Of a stretch of 64,000 nucleotides of DNA, positions 32,267 through 41,212 are shown piece by piece. A program made the translations under genes and the position numbers. The notes beneath the pieces were generated by a model. It was not told the origin of the DNA, did not search any database, and was given only the letters and a program-made list of their open reading frames with translations. The DNA is from an uncultured Jannaschia sp. (GTDB lineage Bacteria > Pseudomonadota > Alphaproteobacteria > Rhodobacterales > Rhodobacteraceae): assembly GCF_947494055.1 (NCBI RefSeq), contig NZ_CANLTR010000004.1, positions 1 to 64,000 on the forward strand, read 5' to 3'. Each line of letters begins with the position of its first letter. Position 1 is the stretch's first letter.

Positions 32267-33607
32267 ATGAAAATGCCATCGCTGGCGGCTCTCGCCCTCA
32301 TCGCCACAGGTTTCTGCGTCACGGGCGCTCTGGCGCAGGATACGACGGCACCCGAGGCGCCGGAAGCGACCACGACCGCGCCGCAGACCGACGGCACCGC
32401 CGGGTCTTCGCAGGACGACGTCGCGATTCCGGGGGATGCCGAAGCGCCCGTCAACGAGACGCAGATCATTCCGCTGAACGAAGGCAGTCCGGTCACCTCG
32501 CCCGCCGACGGCGACCTCGCCGCGCCGGACGAAGCGGAGCAGAACGAGGCCATGCCCGGCACCGGCGAGGCGCCGGAGGAGATCGCGACGCCCCCGGTCG
32601 AGGATGACGGCGACGCCGCGGCGCCCGCCGACGAAGAGGCCGGCGCGGCCCCGGCGGGGGAGAACGTCCGTCGCTCCGAAGAGGAGCCCGGCCCCGCGCT
32701 CGAGGACGGCACCGACCTGAGCACGATGCCGGCGGACAGCCCCGACATCAATGCCGGCAACCCGGATACCGAGCCGACCGACGTGACCCCCGCCGCGGCA
32801 CGGACCGCCGCGGAGATCTTCGGCGAGCTGCCGATCATCGGGCAGCCGCAATACGGTGGCATCGGCTTCCAGCCGGCCGCGACCTCGCTCGCCGCCGAAC
32901 TGCACTGGCTCGACGCGTATCTGCTGGTGATCATCACGGTCATCGCGGTCTTCGTGACCGGTCTGCTGGCCTGGGTCGTCATTCGGTACAACCGCCGTGC
33001 CAACCTCGTGCCGGCCCGGTTCACCCACAACTCGCCGCTCGAGGTGACGTGGACGATCGTCCCGATCCTGATCCTCGTCTCCATCGGGGCCTTCTCGCTG
33101 CCCGTCCTGTTCGATCAGCAGCGCATTCCCGAGGGCGACGTGGTCGTGAAGGTGACCGGTTATCAGTGGTACTGGAACTACGAGTACCCCGAAGAGGAGG
33201 GCGTCGAGTTCGCGAGCTACATGATCGGGGCCGACACCAGCAACATGCTGACCGAGGACAGCTTCGCGCAACTTCAGGCGGCCGGCTATACCGAGGATCA
33301 GTTCCGGCTGGCCACCGACACGTCGGTCGTGGTGCCCGTCGACACGACCGTCGTGATGCAGGTCACCGGCGGCGACGTGATCCACTCCTGGACGATCCCG
33401 GCCTTCGGCGTGAAGCAGGACGGCATTCCCGGCCGCCTGGCGCAGCTCTGGTTCCGGGCCGAGGAGGAGGGGATCTACTTCGGTCAGTGCTCCGAACTCT
33501 GCGGAATCGCGCATGCCTACATGCCGATCACCGTCAAGGTCGTCTCGCAGGAGGCCTATGCCGAGTGGCTCGATGCCGTCCGCAATGGCGAGCTGGAGAC
33601 CTGGTGA
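32267..33607 (+). CDS. ctaC: cytochrome c oxidase subunit II with long acidic insert
   Basis: Subunit II receives electrons from cytochrome c at the CuA centre. The 446-residue product has a signal peptide (1-24, ALAQ end) and then about 155 residues of Asp/Glu/Ala/Pro/Thr-rich sequence. The normal subunit II follows: FGELPIIGQPQYGGIGFQ (about 184), TM1 about 217-238, TM2 about 261-281, and GYQWYWNYEYP. VIHSWTIPAFGVKQD carries the first CuA His, and CSELCGIAHAYM (about 408) the Cys pair, His and Met. Family members are usually near 270-300 residues, so the insert is the odd part. First gene of ctaC-ctaB-(small)-ctaG-ctaE. Confidence 0.95.
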   Translation: MKMPSLAALALIATGFCVTGALAQDTTAPEAPEATTTAPQTDGTAGSSQDDVAIPGDAEAPVNETQIIPLNEGSPVTSPADGDLAAPDEAEQNEAMPGTGEAPEEIATPPVEDDGDAAAPADEEAGAAPAGENVRRSEEEPGPALEDGTDLSTMPADSPDINAGNPDTEPTDVTPAAARTAAEIFGELPIIGQPQYGGIGFQPAATSLAAELHWLDAYLLVIITVIAVFVTGLLAWVVIRYNRRANLVPARFTHNSPLEVTWTIVPILILVSIGAFSLPVLFDQQRIPEGDVVVKVTGYQWYWNYEYPEEEGVEFASYMIGADTSNMLTEDSFAQLQAAGYTEDQFRLATDTSVVVPVDTTVVMQVTGGDVIHSWTIPAFGVKQDGIPGRLAQLWFRAEEEGIYFGQCSELCGIAHAYMPITVKVVSQEAYAEWLDAVRNGELETW

Positions 33608-33611
33608 CGGC

Positions 33612-34550
33612 GTGACCGACGCAAGTCTCCATATCGCCCCGGCAGGGCCCGCCGAGGAGGCGGGTCTTCGCGACTACTGGCAGCTCTTAAAGCCGCGGCT
33701 GATGTCGCTCTCGGTCTTCACGGCGCTGGTGGGCCTGCTCGTCGCGCCGGGCGACATCCACCCGTTCCTCGGTGCGACGTCGATCCTCTGGATCGCGCTG
33801 GGCGCCGGTGCGTCGGGCGCGCTCAACATGTGGTTCGACGCCGATATCGACCGGGTGATGAAGCGGACGCGGAGCCGCCCGATCCCCGCGGGCCGCGTGG
33901 CGCCTTCGGATGCGCTGGCCATGGGGCTTTTCCTGTCGGTCCTGTCGGTGACGATGCTCGGCTTGACTGCGAACTGGGTGGCGGCATTCTGGCTGGCCTT
34001 CACGATCTTCTTCTACGCCGTGATCTACTCGATGTGGCTTAAGCGCACGACCTCGTGGAACACGGTGATCGGTGGCTTGGCCGGTGCGTTCCCCCCGATG
34101 ATCGGCTGGGCCGCGGCGACGGGCGGCACGCCGCTCGAAGCCTGGCTCCTCGTCGGTCTCATCTTCATGTGGACGCCGCCGCATTTCTGGGCGCTCGCGC
34201 TGTTCGTGAAGCTCGACTATCACGCCGCGCGCATCCCGATGCTGACGGTCACGCATGGCCGGGCGGAGACGCGGCGGCAGGCTTGGCTCTACGCGCTGGG
34301 ACTCGCCCTCGTCTCGGTTGCGACGGCATTTTCCGCGATCGGCGGGCCGATGACGCTGGCAGTGGCCTTGGCCCTGAACGCCGTGTTCCTGCGCGGCGCC
34401 TGGTCCATGTACCGTCGCACCGACGCCGAGAGCGAGGCGGACGGCCACGCGGTCGAGAAGGGCCTCTTCAAGTGGTCGCTTGTCTATCTCTTCGCGCATT
34501 TCACGATCTTCGTCGTCGAGGCGGCGATGGGCGCCTACGGAGGCTGGTGA
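33612..34550 (+). CDS. ctaB: protoheme IX farnesyltransferase (heme O synthase)
   Basis: Membrane prenyltransferase converting heme B to heme O, needed for heme A of the aa3 oxidase. The 312-residue polytopic protein begins DYWQLLKPRLMSLSVFTALVG. The first Asp-rich substrate motif is NMWFDADIDRVMKRTRSRP (about 75-93) and the second region reads FMWTPPHFWALALF. About eight hydrophobic helices are seen. GTG start four bases after ctaC; TGATG overlap with the next gene. Confidence 0.95.
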   Translation: MTDASLHIAPAGPAEEAGLRDYWQLLKPRLMSLSVFTALVGLLVAPGDIHPFLGATSILWIALGAGASGALNMWFDADIDRVMKRTRSRPIPAGRVAPSDALAMGLFLSVLSVTMLGLTANWVAAFWLAFTIFFYAVIYSMWLKRTTSWNTVIGGLAGAFPPMIGWAAATGGTPLEAWLLVGLIFMWTPPHFWALALFVKLDYHAARIPMLTVTHGRAETRRQAWLYALGLALVSVATAFSAIGGPMTLAVALALNAVFLRGAWSMYRRTDAESEADGHAVEKGLFKWSLVYLFAHFTIFVVEAAMGAYGGW

Positions 34551-34738
34551 TGCATCGCGACCACGAGCTTCACGGACGTCGCCGCAGCCGGAACTTCGGA
34601 TTGCTGGGCGTGCTTCTCGCCTTCATCGTCATCATCTTCGGCGTAACCGTGGTGAAGATCAGGACCGGTGGCTTTTCGGAAGGGTTCGACCATGTCGCCC
34701 GGCCCTCCGCGTTGCCCGCCGAGGAGGTATCGCAGTGA
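34550..34738 (+). CDS. small membrane protein in the cytochrome oxidase operon (CoxF-like)
   Basis: A 62-residue protein: basic N-terminus, one membrane helix (about 17-36, LLGVLLAFIVIIFGVTVVKI) and a short tail. It starts at an ATG overlapping the ctaB stop (TGATG), and its end contains the AGGAGG of ctaG. Rhodobacteraceae cox operons carry such a small protein between ctaB and ctaG; its exact role in assembly is not established. Topology suggests a single-span helper for Cox11. Confidence 0.75.
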   Translation: MHRDHELHGRRRSRNFGLLGVLLAFIVIIFGVTVVKIRTGGFSEGFDHVARPSALPAEEVSQ

Positions 34739-35346
34739 AGCTCTGGCGTGATCTTTCTCCGAACGGCCGCGTTGTCGCGGCCACGGTGACGACGATCCTC
34801 GCGATGGGTTCGCTCGGCTGGGCCGCGGTGCCGCTCTACAACATCTTCTGTGCGGTGACCGGCTATGGCGGGACGACGGCGACGGCGGGGTCTGGCAGCA
34901 CCGAGGTGCTGGACCGTACCGTCCTGATACGCTTCGACGCGTCGCGGGAACGCGGGATGCCGTGGTCGTTCGCACCCGTCGAGACCAAGATGCGCGTCCG
35001 CATCGGCGAAACGAACCTTGCTTTCTACGAAGCGACGAACCCGACCGACGAACCCGTTGCGGGCACGGCGAGCTACAACGTCGCGCCCTACGCCGCCGGG
35101 CCGCATTTCGTGAAGATCGACTGCTTCTGCTTCACCGAGCAGATCCTCGCGCCGGGCGAGACCGCCTCCATGCCGGTGACGTTCTACGTCGACCCGGCGA
35201 TCCTCGACGACCCGGAGGCACGGGATCTGACCGAGATCACGCTCTCCTACACGTTCCATGTGACCGATCTGCCCGAGGATTACGCCGCGCTCGACGCGAC
35301 GCTTGACACGACCCCCGCCACCACGGACACGACGACGACCAACTGA
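34735..35346 (+). CDS. ctaG: cytochrome c oxidase copper chaperone CtaG/Cox11
   Basis: Delivers copper to the CuB site of subunit I. The 203-residue protein has an N-terminal membrane anchor (about 13-32), a conserved [17 protein letters not shown] with a Cys, and the copper motif [10 protein letters not shown] (about 122-131). The C-terminus is immunoglobulin-like ([10 protein letters not shown]). The tail is Thr/Asp-rich. GTG start inside a GTGA overlap with AGGAGG ahead. Confidence 0.95.
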   Translation: MKLWRDLSPNGRVVAATVTTILAMGSLGWAAVPLYNIFCAVTGYGGTTATAGSGSTEVLDRTVLIRFDASRERGMPWSFAPVETKMRVRIGETNLAFYEATNPTDEPVAGTASYNVAPYAAGPHFVKIDCFCFTEQILAPGETASMPVTFYVDPAILDDPEARDLTEITLSYTFHVTDLPEDYAALDATLDTTPATTDTTTTN

Positions 35347-35357
35347 GAGGGACGACG

Positions 35358-36158
35358 ATGGCCCACGCGAAGAACCACGACTACCACATCATCCCGCCCT
35401 CGATCTGGCCCTTCGTCGGGGCCGTCTGCGGATTCTTCATGCTGATCGGCGCGGTGCTCTGGATGAAGGGCGGGACGCCTTGGCTATTCGCGGCGGGTTT
35501 CGTGGGTATCCTCGGCGTGATGTTCGCCTGGTGGTCCGACGTGGTGCGCGAGTCGAATGCGGGCGACCACACGCCGGTCGTCCGGATCGGGCTGCGCTAC
35601 GGGTTCATCTTCTTCATCATGTCCGAGATCATGTTCTTCGCGGCATGGTTCTGGTCGTTCTTCAAGCATGCGATCTACCCGATGGGACCCGGCAGCCCGG
35701 GCATCGACGGCGTCTGGCCGCCCGAAGGGATCGTGACCTTCGATCCCTGGCACCTGCCGCTCATCAACACGCTGATCCTCCTTTGCTCGGGCGCGGCCGC
35801 GACTTGGGCGCACCATGCACTGGTCCACGAGAACAACCGCAAGGACATGCAATGGGGCCTCGTGCTCGCGATCATGCTCGGCGTCCTCTTCACCGTGTTC
35901 CAGGCCTACGAGTACAGCCACGCGGCCTTCGGGTTTGGCGGCAACATCTACGGCGCGAACTTCTTCATGGCGACGGGCTTCCACGGCGTGCATGTCATCA
36001 TCGGGACGATCTTCCTCGCCGTTTGCCTGATCCGGCTGCTGGCCGGGCAGTTCACGCCGACCAAGCATATCGGCTTCGAGGCGGCCGCCTGGTACTGGCA
36101 CTTCGTCGACGTGGTCTGGCTGTTCCTCTTCGCGGCGATCTATATCTGGGGCGGCTGA
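35358..36158 (+). CDS. ctaE: cytochrome c oxidase subunit III
   Basis: Seven-helix subunit III, 266 residues. It starts with the conserved [13 protein letters not shown] and has [28 protein letters not shown] (carboxylate Glu), the [15 protein letters not shown] segment and a final [13 protein letters not shown]. It follows ctaG after 11 bases. Subunit I (ctaD) is not in this window. Confidence 0.97.
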   Translation: MAHAKNHDYHIIPPSIWPFVGAVCGFFMLIGAVLWMKGGTPWLFAAGFVGILGVMFAWWSDVVRESNAGDHTPVVRIGLRYGFIFFIMSEIMFFAAWFWSFFKHAIYPMGPGSPGIDGVWPPEGIVTFDPWHLPLINTLILLCSGAAATWAHHALVHENNRKDMQWGLVLAIMLGVLFTVFQAYEYSHAAFGFGGNIYGANFFMATGFHGVHVIIGTIFLAVCLIRLLAGQFTPTKHIGFEAAAWYWHFVDVVWLFLFAAIYIWGG

Positions 36159-36197
36159 CGGAACGCGCGGCGGAGGGTCGCCGCGTACGGATACCGG

Positions 36198-36222
36198 GGT
36201 GGCGCGGGTGATCCGCGCCACC
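36198..36222 (+). terminator. strong hairpin after ctaE
   Basis: GGTGGCGCGG (36198-36207) and CCGCGCCACC (36213-36222) pair perfectly around GTGAT, 40 bases after the ctaE stop and 21 before the SURF1 ATG. No U-tract follows, so it may attenuate rather than stop transcription, or stabilise the upstream mRNA. Confidence 0.5.
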
Positions 36223-36242
36223 TTCGCGTTCGGGGGTACGAA

Positions 36243-36917
36243 ATGCGTCTGATCCTGCCGGTGATCTTCGGCCTGGGCGGGGCCACACTGTTGGTCGCGC
36301 TCGGCCTCTGGCAGTTGCAGCGGCTCGACTGGAAGGAGGGGATGATCGCGGACATGGCCTCCCGGATCGGCGCGCCGCCGATCGCGCTACCCCGGGATCC
36401 CGACCCCTCGGCCGACAACTTCGTCCCGGTCTCCCTGAACGGGCGCGTCGACGGCCGGCCTTTGCGTGTACTCGGCGCCTGGCGCGAGGGCGGGGCGGGG
36501 TTCCGCATCATCGCGCCCGTCGAAACCGAGGATGGGCGCCGGGTGATGGTCGATCTGGGTATCGTGCCGCTCGACAATGTCGACCGGGAGGCCGAGGTGG
36601 CGCTGACGGAGGGTCCGCTCGAAATCACCGGAAACCTGAACTGGCCCGACGACCTGAACCCCGGCACGCCCGATCCTGACGGTAAGATCTGGTTCGCCCG
36701 CGACGTGGACTCGATGGCGGAGACGCTGGGAACGGAGCGCGTGATGATCGTCGCACGCAATGTCGTGCCCGAGGCAGGGCCGGTCCCCGTCCCGGTCGGG
36801 CTCGAAGGCATCCCGAACAACCACCTCGGCTACGCGATCCAGTGGTTCGGGCTGGCCCTCGTCTGGCTGGGGATGACAGTCTTCCTACTGTGGCGTATCA
36901 GGCGCCGCACCATTTGA
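36243..36917 (+). CDS. SURF1 family cytochrome oxidase assembly protein
   Basis: SURF1 helps insert heme A into subunit I. The 224-residue protein has the typical two membrane helices, at the N-terminus (LILPVIFGLGGATLLVALGLWQLQRL) and the C-terminus (IQWFGLALVWLGMTVFLLW). Between them are VPVSLNGRVDGRPL, MVDLGIVPLD and PNNHLGYAIQWFGLA, the family signature. It sits eight bases before thrC. Confidence 0.92.
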   Translation: MRLILPVIFGLGGATLLVALGLWQLQRLDWKEGMIADMASRIGAPPIALPRDPDPSADNFVPVSLNGRVDGRPLRVLGAWREGGAGFRIIAPVETEDGRRVMVDLGIVPLDNVDREAEVALTEGPLEITGNLNWPDDLNPGTPDPDGKIWFARDVDSMAETLGTERVMIVARNVVPEAGPVPVPVGLEGIPNNHLGYAIQWFGLALVWLGMTVFLLWRIRRRTI

Positions 36918-36925
36918 GAGAGCTC

Positions 36926-38311
36926 ATGCGCTACATCTCCACCCGCGGGCAGGCCCCGGTTCTGGGATTCGAGGACACGATGCTGACCGGGCTCGCCCGG
37001 GACGGCGGCCTTTACGTGCCCGAGACGGTGCCGGTCCTGTCCCCGGCCGACATCGCCGGGTTGGCGGGCCTGCCCTACGGGGAGGTCGCCGTCCGTATCA
37101 TGGCGCCCTTCGTCGCGGACGCGTTCGACGAGGCGACCTTCGCCGGCATGGTCGAGCGGGCCTATGCAGGCTTCGGCCACGACGCGCGGGCGCCGCTGAA
37201 GCAGCTCGGGCCGAACCATCACCTGCTGGAACTGTTCCACGGGCCGACCCTGGCCTTCAAGGATTTCGCGATGCAACTCATCGGGCAGATGTTCGAGCAT
37301 ACGCTGAACAAGCGCGGCGAGCGGGTCGCGATCGTCGGCGCGACCTCGGGCGATACCGGCTCGGCCGCGATCGAGGCGTTCCGCGGTCTCGACACCGTCG
37401 ACGTGTTCATCCTCTACCCGCACGGTCGCGTGAGCGAGGTGCAGCGCCGGCAGATGACCACGCCCTCGGAGGCGAATGTCCACGCGCTGGCGCTTGCCGG
37501 CCATTTCGACGATTGCCAGGCACGCCTGAAGGAGATGTTCAACGACTTCGCCTTCCGCGACAGGGTCGGCCTCGCCGGGGTCAACTCCATCAACTTCGCC
37601 CGCGTGCTGGCGCAGGTCGTCTATTACTTCACCGCCGCCACCGCGCTCGGCGCACCGCACCGGGAGGTGTCGTTCACCGTGCCCACGGGCAATTTCGGCG
37701 ATATCTTCGCCGGCCATATCGCGAAGCGTATGGGCCTGCCGATCCGGCAGCTCGTCGTGGCGACGAACCAGAACGACATCCTGCATCGTTGTCTGACGAC
37801 CGGTGAATACCGGACGGGCGAGGTACATCCCTCGATCAGCCCTTCCATGGACATCCAGGTCAGTTCGAATTTCGAGCGGGCGTTGCACTTGGCCTATGAT
37901 GGTGACGGGGCGGCGGTCGCGCAGCTTATGGAGGAGCTGCGCTCGGGCGGCTTCACGGTCAGCCAGGGCGCACTGCAGGCGCTCCGCGAGGTCTACGCCT
38001 CGGGACGCGTGTCGGAGGAGGAGACGTCGGCGACGATCGCCCGCATCCACGACCGGACGGGCGAGTTGCTTTGCCCGCACAGCGCAGTGGGCGTGCGGGT
38101 GGCGGAGGCGCATCCGGGCAACGTGCCGATGGTCACGCTCGCCACCGCGCATCCCGCCAAGTTCCCCGACGCGGTGGAGGCGGCGACCGGCATCCGACCG
38201 CCCTTGCCGCCGCGGATGGCCGACCTTTTCGACCGGACGGAACGGGTCACACGGGTAGAGAACGATCTGGCTGCGCTCGAGGCGGTCATCGACGAAAGGC
38301 GGGCAGCATGA
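36926..38311 (+). CDS. thrC: threonine synthase
   Basis: PLP enzyme converting O-phosphohomoserine to threonine. The 461-residue product is of the longer proteobacterial type: MRYISTRGQAP start, LARDGGLYVPE, PLP Lys in TLAFKDFAMQL (about 111), ATSGDTGSAAIEAF, and PTGNFGDIFAGHIAKRMG as the phosphate loop. The start ATG is 36926; the longer frame upstream lies inside SURF1. It overlaps the peptidase gene by four bases. Confidence 0.96.
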   Translation: MRYISTRGQAPVLGFEDTMLTGLARDGGLYVPETVPVLSPADIAGLAGLPYGEVAVRIMAPFVADAFDEATFAGMVERAYAGFGHDARAPLKQLGPNHHLLELFHGPTLAFKDFAMQLIGQMFEHTLNKRGERVAIVGATSGDTGSAAIEAFRGLDTVDVFILYPHGRVSEVQRRQMTTPSEANVHALALAGHFDDCQARLKEMFNDFAFRDRVGLAGVNSINFARVLAQVVYYFTAATALGAPHREVSFTVPTGNFGDIFAGHIAKRMGLPIRQLVVATNQNDILHRCLTTGEYRTGEVHPSISPSMDIQVSSNFERALHLAYDGDGAAVAQLMEELRSGGFTVSQGALQALREVYASGRVSEEETSATIARIHDRTGELLCPHSAVGVRVAEAHPGNVPMVTLATAHPAKFPDAVEAATGIRPPLPPRMADLFDRTERVTRVENDLAALEAVIDERRAA

Positions 38312-39567
38312 CGACGAAACTGAACCGACTCCCCAACGGCTTCCGCGTCGTCACCGAGTTCATGCCGGGCCTGCAATCCGCCAGTGTCGGGATCTGGGTC
38401 GGCGCGGGCGGCCGGCACGAGGCGACCGAACAGAACGGCGTCGCCCATTTCCTCGAGCACATGGCGTTCAAGGGCACGGCCCGCCGCTCCGCCCTGCAGA
38501 TCGCCGAGGAGATCGAGGACGTGGGCGGCTACATCAACGCCTACACCTCGCGCGAGGTGACGGCCTATTATGCGCGTGTTTTGAAGGAGGACGTGCCGCT
38601 CGCCGTCGATCTGATCGGCGACATCGTCCTGAACCCGGTCTTCGACCCGCGCGAGATCGAGATCGAGCGTGGCGTCATCCTGCAGGAGATCGGCCAGGCG
38701 CTCGACACGCCCGACGACATCATCTTCGACTGGCTGCAGGAAGCGGCCTATCCCGAGCAGCCGATCGGCCGCACCATCCTCGGCCCCAGCGAACGCGTTT
38801 CGGCATTTACCGAGGCCGATCTGCGCAGGTTTACCGGAGAGCATTACGGCCCCGGCCAGATGATCCTCGCCGCCGCCGGCGCGGTCGATCACGACGCGAT
38901 TCTGCGGATGGCCGAGGATGCGTTCGGCCATCTGCCCGCGCAACCGCAGGCGGCCGCCGCCCCCGGCCTCTACCAAGGCGGAGAGGTGCGGCAGGTCCGC
39001 GACCTCGAGCAGGCGCATCTGGCGCTGGCCTTCGACCAGCCGGGCTACCGCGACGATGCGATCTACACGGCACAGGTCTTCGCCGGCGCGATGGGCGGCG
39101 GCATGTCGTCCCGCCTGTTCCAGGAAGCGCGCGAGAAGCGCGGGCTCTGCTACACGATCTTCGCGAGCATCGGCGCCTGCTCGGATAGCGGTCTGATGAC
39201 GATCTATGCGGGCACGGGCGGCGATGATGTCGGCGCGCTGGCCGAGCTCACCATCGACGAGCTCCGGCGCGCGGCCGAGGACATGACCGAGGTGGAGGTC
39301 GCGCGCGCCCGTGCGCAGATGAAGTCTGGCATGCTGATGGGGCTCGAATCGCCCTCCTCGCGCGCCGAGCGGCTGGCCCGTGTCGTCGCGATCTGGGACC
39401 GCGTGCCGCCGCTGGCCGAAGCGATCGCCAAGATCGACGCGGTCGATGCGCCGGCGATCCGCGCCCATGCCGGCCGGCTCCTCTCGACGGCCCCGACGCT
39501 GGCGCTCTACGGGCCCGTCCGGGGCGCCCCCGATGCGGAGACCCTGCGACGAAGGCTGGCCGCGTGA
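38308..39567 (+). CDS. M16 family zinc peptidase (mitochondrial processing peptidase-like)
   Basis: A 419-residue protein. The inverted zinc motif HFLEHMAFKGT (HxxEH, about 48-52) and the downstream Glu of the metal site in EIEIERGVILQEI (about 125) indicate an active beta-MPP-type subunit. A second M16 C-terminal domain is present with GMSSRLFQEAREKRGLCYT. Substrates in bacteria are largely unknown. It sits between thrC and a GNAT gene, overlapping each by four bases, an arrangement conserved in Rhodobacteraceae. Confidence 0.93.
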   Translation: MTTKLNRLPNGFRVVTEFMPGLQSASVGIWVGAGGRHEATEQNGVAHFLEHMAFKGTARRSALQIAEEIEDVGGYINAYTSREVTAYYARVLKEDVPLAVDLIGDIVLNPVFDPREIEIERGVILQEIGQALDTPDDIIFDWLQEAAYPEQPIGRTILGPSERVSAFTEADLRRFTGEHYGPGQMILAAAGAVDHDAILRMAEDAFGHLPAQPQAAAAPGLYQGGEVRQVRDLEQAHLALAFDQPGYRDDAIYTAQVFAGAMGGGMSSRLFQEAREKRGLCYTIFASIGACSDSGLMTIYAGTGGDDVGALAELTIDELRRAAEDMTEVEVARARAQMKSGMLMGLESPSSRAERLARVVAIWDRVPPLAEAIAKIDAVDAPAIRAHAGRLLSTAPTLALYGPVRGAPDAETLRRRLAA

Positions 39568-40148
39568 TCTTTCCGACGCTTCGCAAGCCTCGGATCGAAA
39601 CGGAGCGGATGCTCCTTCGTCTGCCGCAGCACAGCGATTACAGGGCCTGGGTCGCGCTCCGTCAGGGGAGCGCCGGCTTTCTGCAACCTTGGGAGCCGGA
39701 ATGGGCGCCCGACCACCTGAGTCGTCGAAGCTTCACGAACCGCGTCTACTGGGCCTCGCGCAGCCACGGGCAGGGTACGGCGCTTGCAATGTTCCTGACG
39801 CGGAAGGCGGACGGGGCGCTGCTCGGCGCGATCACGATGGACAATATCCGACGCGGCCCGTCGCAATCCGCGACGCTGGGCTACTGGGTCGGGCAGGCCA
39901 ATGCGCGGCAGGGCTACATGCGCGAGGCGATCGTCGCGGTCACGCATTACGCGTTCCGCCGCCTGGATCTGAGCCGGCTCGAGGCCGCCTGCCTCGAGGA
40001 GAACCGCGCCTCCCGCGGCCTGCTGGAGCGTGCGGGATTCAAATACGAAGGCGTCGCGCAATCCTACCTCCAGATCGCCGGGCGCTGGCGCAATCACGTC
40101 CTCTACGCGATGCTGCGCTCGGATCGGCGCGGCCGGGTGGACGGCTGA
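39564..40148 (+). CDS. GNAT family acetyltransferase, RimJ type
   Basis: A 194-residue protein of the ribosomal-protein N-acetyltransferase group. It shows IETERMLLRLPQHSDYRAWVALR, GAITMDNIRRGPSQSATLGYWV, the acetyl-CoA loop QANARQGYMREAI, and RLEAACLEENRASRGLLERAGF. RimJ acetylates ribosomal protein S5 in E. coli; here the target is inferred only. GTG start within a GTGA overlap. Confidence 0.9.
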   Translation: MIFPTLRKPRIETERMLLRLPQHSDYRAWVALRQGSAGFLQPWEPEWAPDHLSRRSFTNRVYWASRSHGQGTALAMFLTRKADGALLGAITMDNIRRGPSQSATLGYWVGQANARQGYMREAIVAVTHYAFRRLDLSRLEAACLEENRASRGLLERAGFKYEGVAQSYLQIAGRWRNHVLYAMLRSDRRGRVDG

Positions 40149-40194
40149 CTCAAGTTCGACCGCGGAACGTCCGCTGCAGGGAGCCGGCGTGCCT

Positions 40195-40305
40195 ATGTCG
40201 AAGACGATTTGTCAGATCCCGGCCGCGACCGCCCGCGCCCAAGCGTTCGAGATCACCGGCAAGATAGATATGGCATGGGCCTATCCTGACCCCCGTCCGG
40301 TCTGA
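40195..40305 (+). CDS. possible 36-residue ORF, unknown
   Basis: A short frame (ATG 40195, with GTG 40189 as an alternative) in the 230-base gap between the RimJ-like gene and the metallo-hydrolase. Codon choice is compatible with the genome, and GGGAG precedes the GTG. I recognise no homologue. It may equally be chance. Confidence 0.2.
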   Translation: MSKTICQIPAATARAQAFEITGKIDMAWAYPDPRPV

Positions 40306-40378
40306 CCGTCGCGAGGCGCGGCCCGATGCCCTCTGGTCGTCGTCGACCGGATGCGAGAGGATCGCCGCATCGGAGGGA

Positions 40379-41212
40379 ATGCCAATGAATGTATCGCGAT
40401 GCCTTAGGTTCGTCCTTTACCTCGCCCTGATTCCCGCCGCCGCGATGGCGCAGGATCGCCGCCCGAGCCATTGCATCGCGATCGCCGATGCGGGGGGCTT
40501 CATCCACAAGGCCGCCTTCGCCGATCCGCTCGACGCGTACTCCGTGCGGCTGAACTACGTCGACCACGCCATGTTCCTGATCGAGACGGCCGGAGGTCTC
40601 AGGGTCGCCACAGATTACACGGGCTTTCTCGGCAGCGTGCCGCCCCCCGACGCGGTGACGATGAACCGGGCCCATATCTCGCACTGGACGCCGACTCCCG
40701 ATCCGGAGATCCCGCACGTTCTGCCCGGTTGGTCCGAGCGGGTGGGGGAGCCGGCGGACCATAATCTCGATCTGGGCGAGATGCTGATCCGTTCCGTGTC
40801 CACCGACATCCGCTCCGCCGCCGGAGCGGGACGGGAGGAGAACGGCAACTCGATCTTCGTCTTCGAGGTCGCCGGGCTCTGCATCGGACATCTCGGCCAT
40901 CTCCACCACGAGCCGACGGACGAGCAGTATGCCGCACTCGGTCGGCTCGACGTGGTCATGGCGCCGGTCGATGGCGGGCTGACGGTCGACCTGCCGACGA
41001 TGATCCGTACGCTGCAGCGCCTGCGCTCCTCGGTGGTGATCCCGATGCACTGGTTCGGCCCCTACAGCCTCGACCGCTTCGTCGCCGGCATGGAGGCCGA
41101 GTTCGACGTCGACCGGCGTGCGGAAAGTTTCCTCGAGGTTTCGCTCAACACGCTGCCCAGCCGACCGACGATCGTCGTTCTTCAGCCGGCCTATCTGGCG
41201 GAGGCCCGATGA
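40379..41212 (+). CDS. exported metallo-beta-lactamase fold hydrolase
   Basis: A 277-residue protein with a signal peptide (about 1-25, ending AMAQ). The fold features are LNYVDHAMFLIETAGGLRVATDY and CIGHLGHLHHEPTDEQ with several His, DVVMAPVDGGLTVDLPTM, and a final metal-type PMHWFGPYS. The canonical HxHxDH is replaced by NRAHISH, so two of its four ligand positions differ from the classical motif. The substrate is unknown; periplasmic. GGAGG precedes the ATG. Four-base overlap with the downstream oxidase suggests they work together. Confidence 0.8.
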   Translation: MPMNVSRCLRFVLYLALIPAAAMAQDRRPSHCIAIADAGGFIHKAAFADPLDAYSVRLNYVDHAMFLIETAGGLRVATDYTGFLGSVPPPDAVTMNRAHISHWTPTPDPEIPHVLPGWSERVGEPADHNLDLGEMLIRSVSTDIRSAAGAGREENGNSIFVFEVAGLCIGHLGHLHHEPTDEQYAALGRLDVVMAPVDGGLTVDLPTMIRTLQRLRSSVVIPMHWFGPYSLDRFVAGMEAEFDVDRRAESFLEVSLNTLPSRPTIVVLQPAYLAEAR

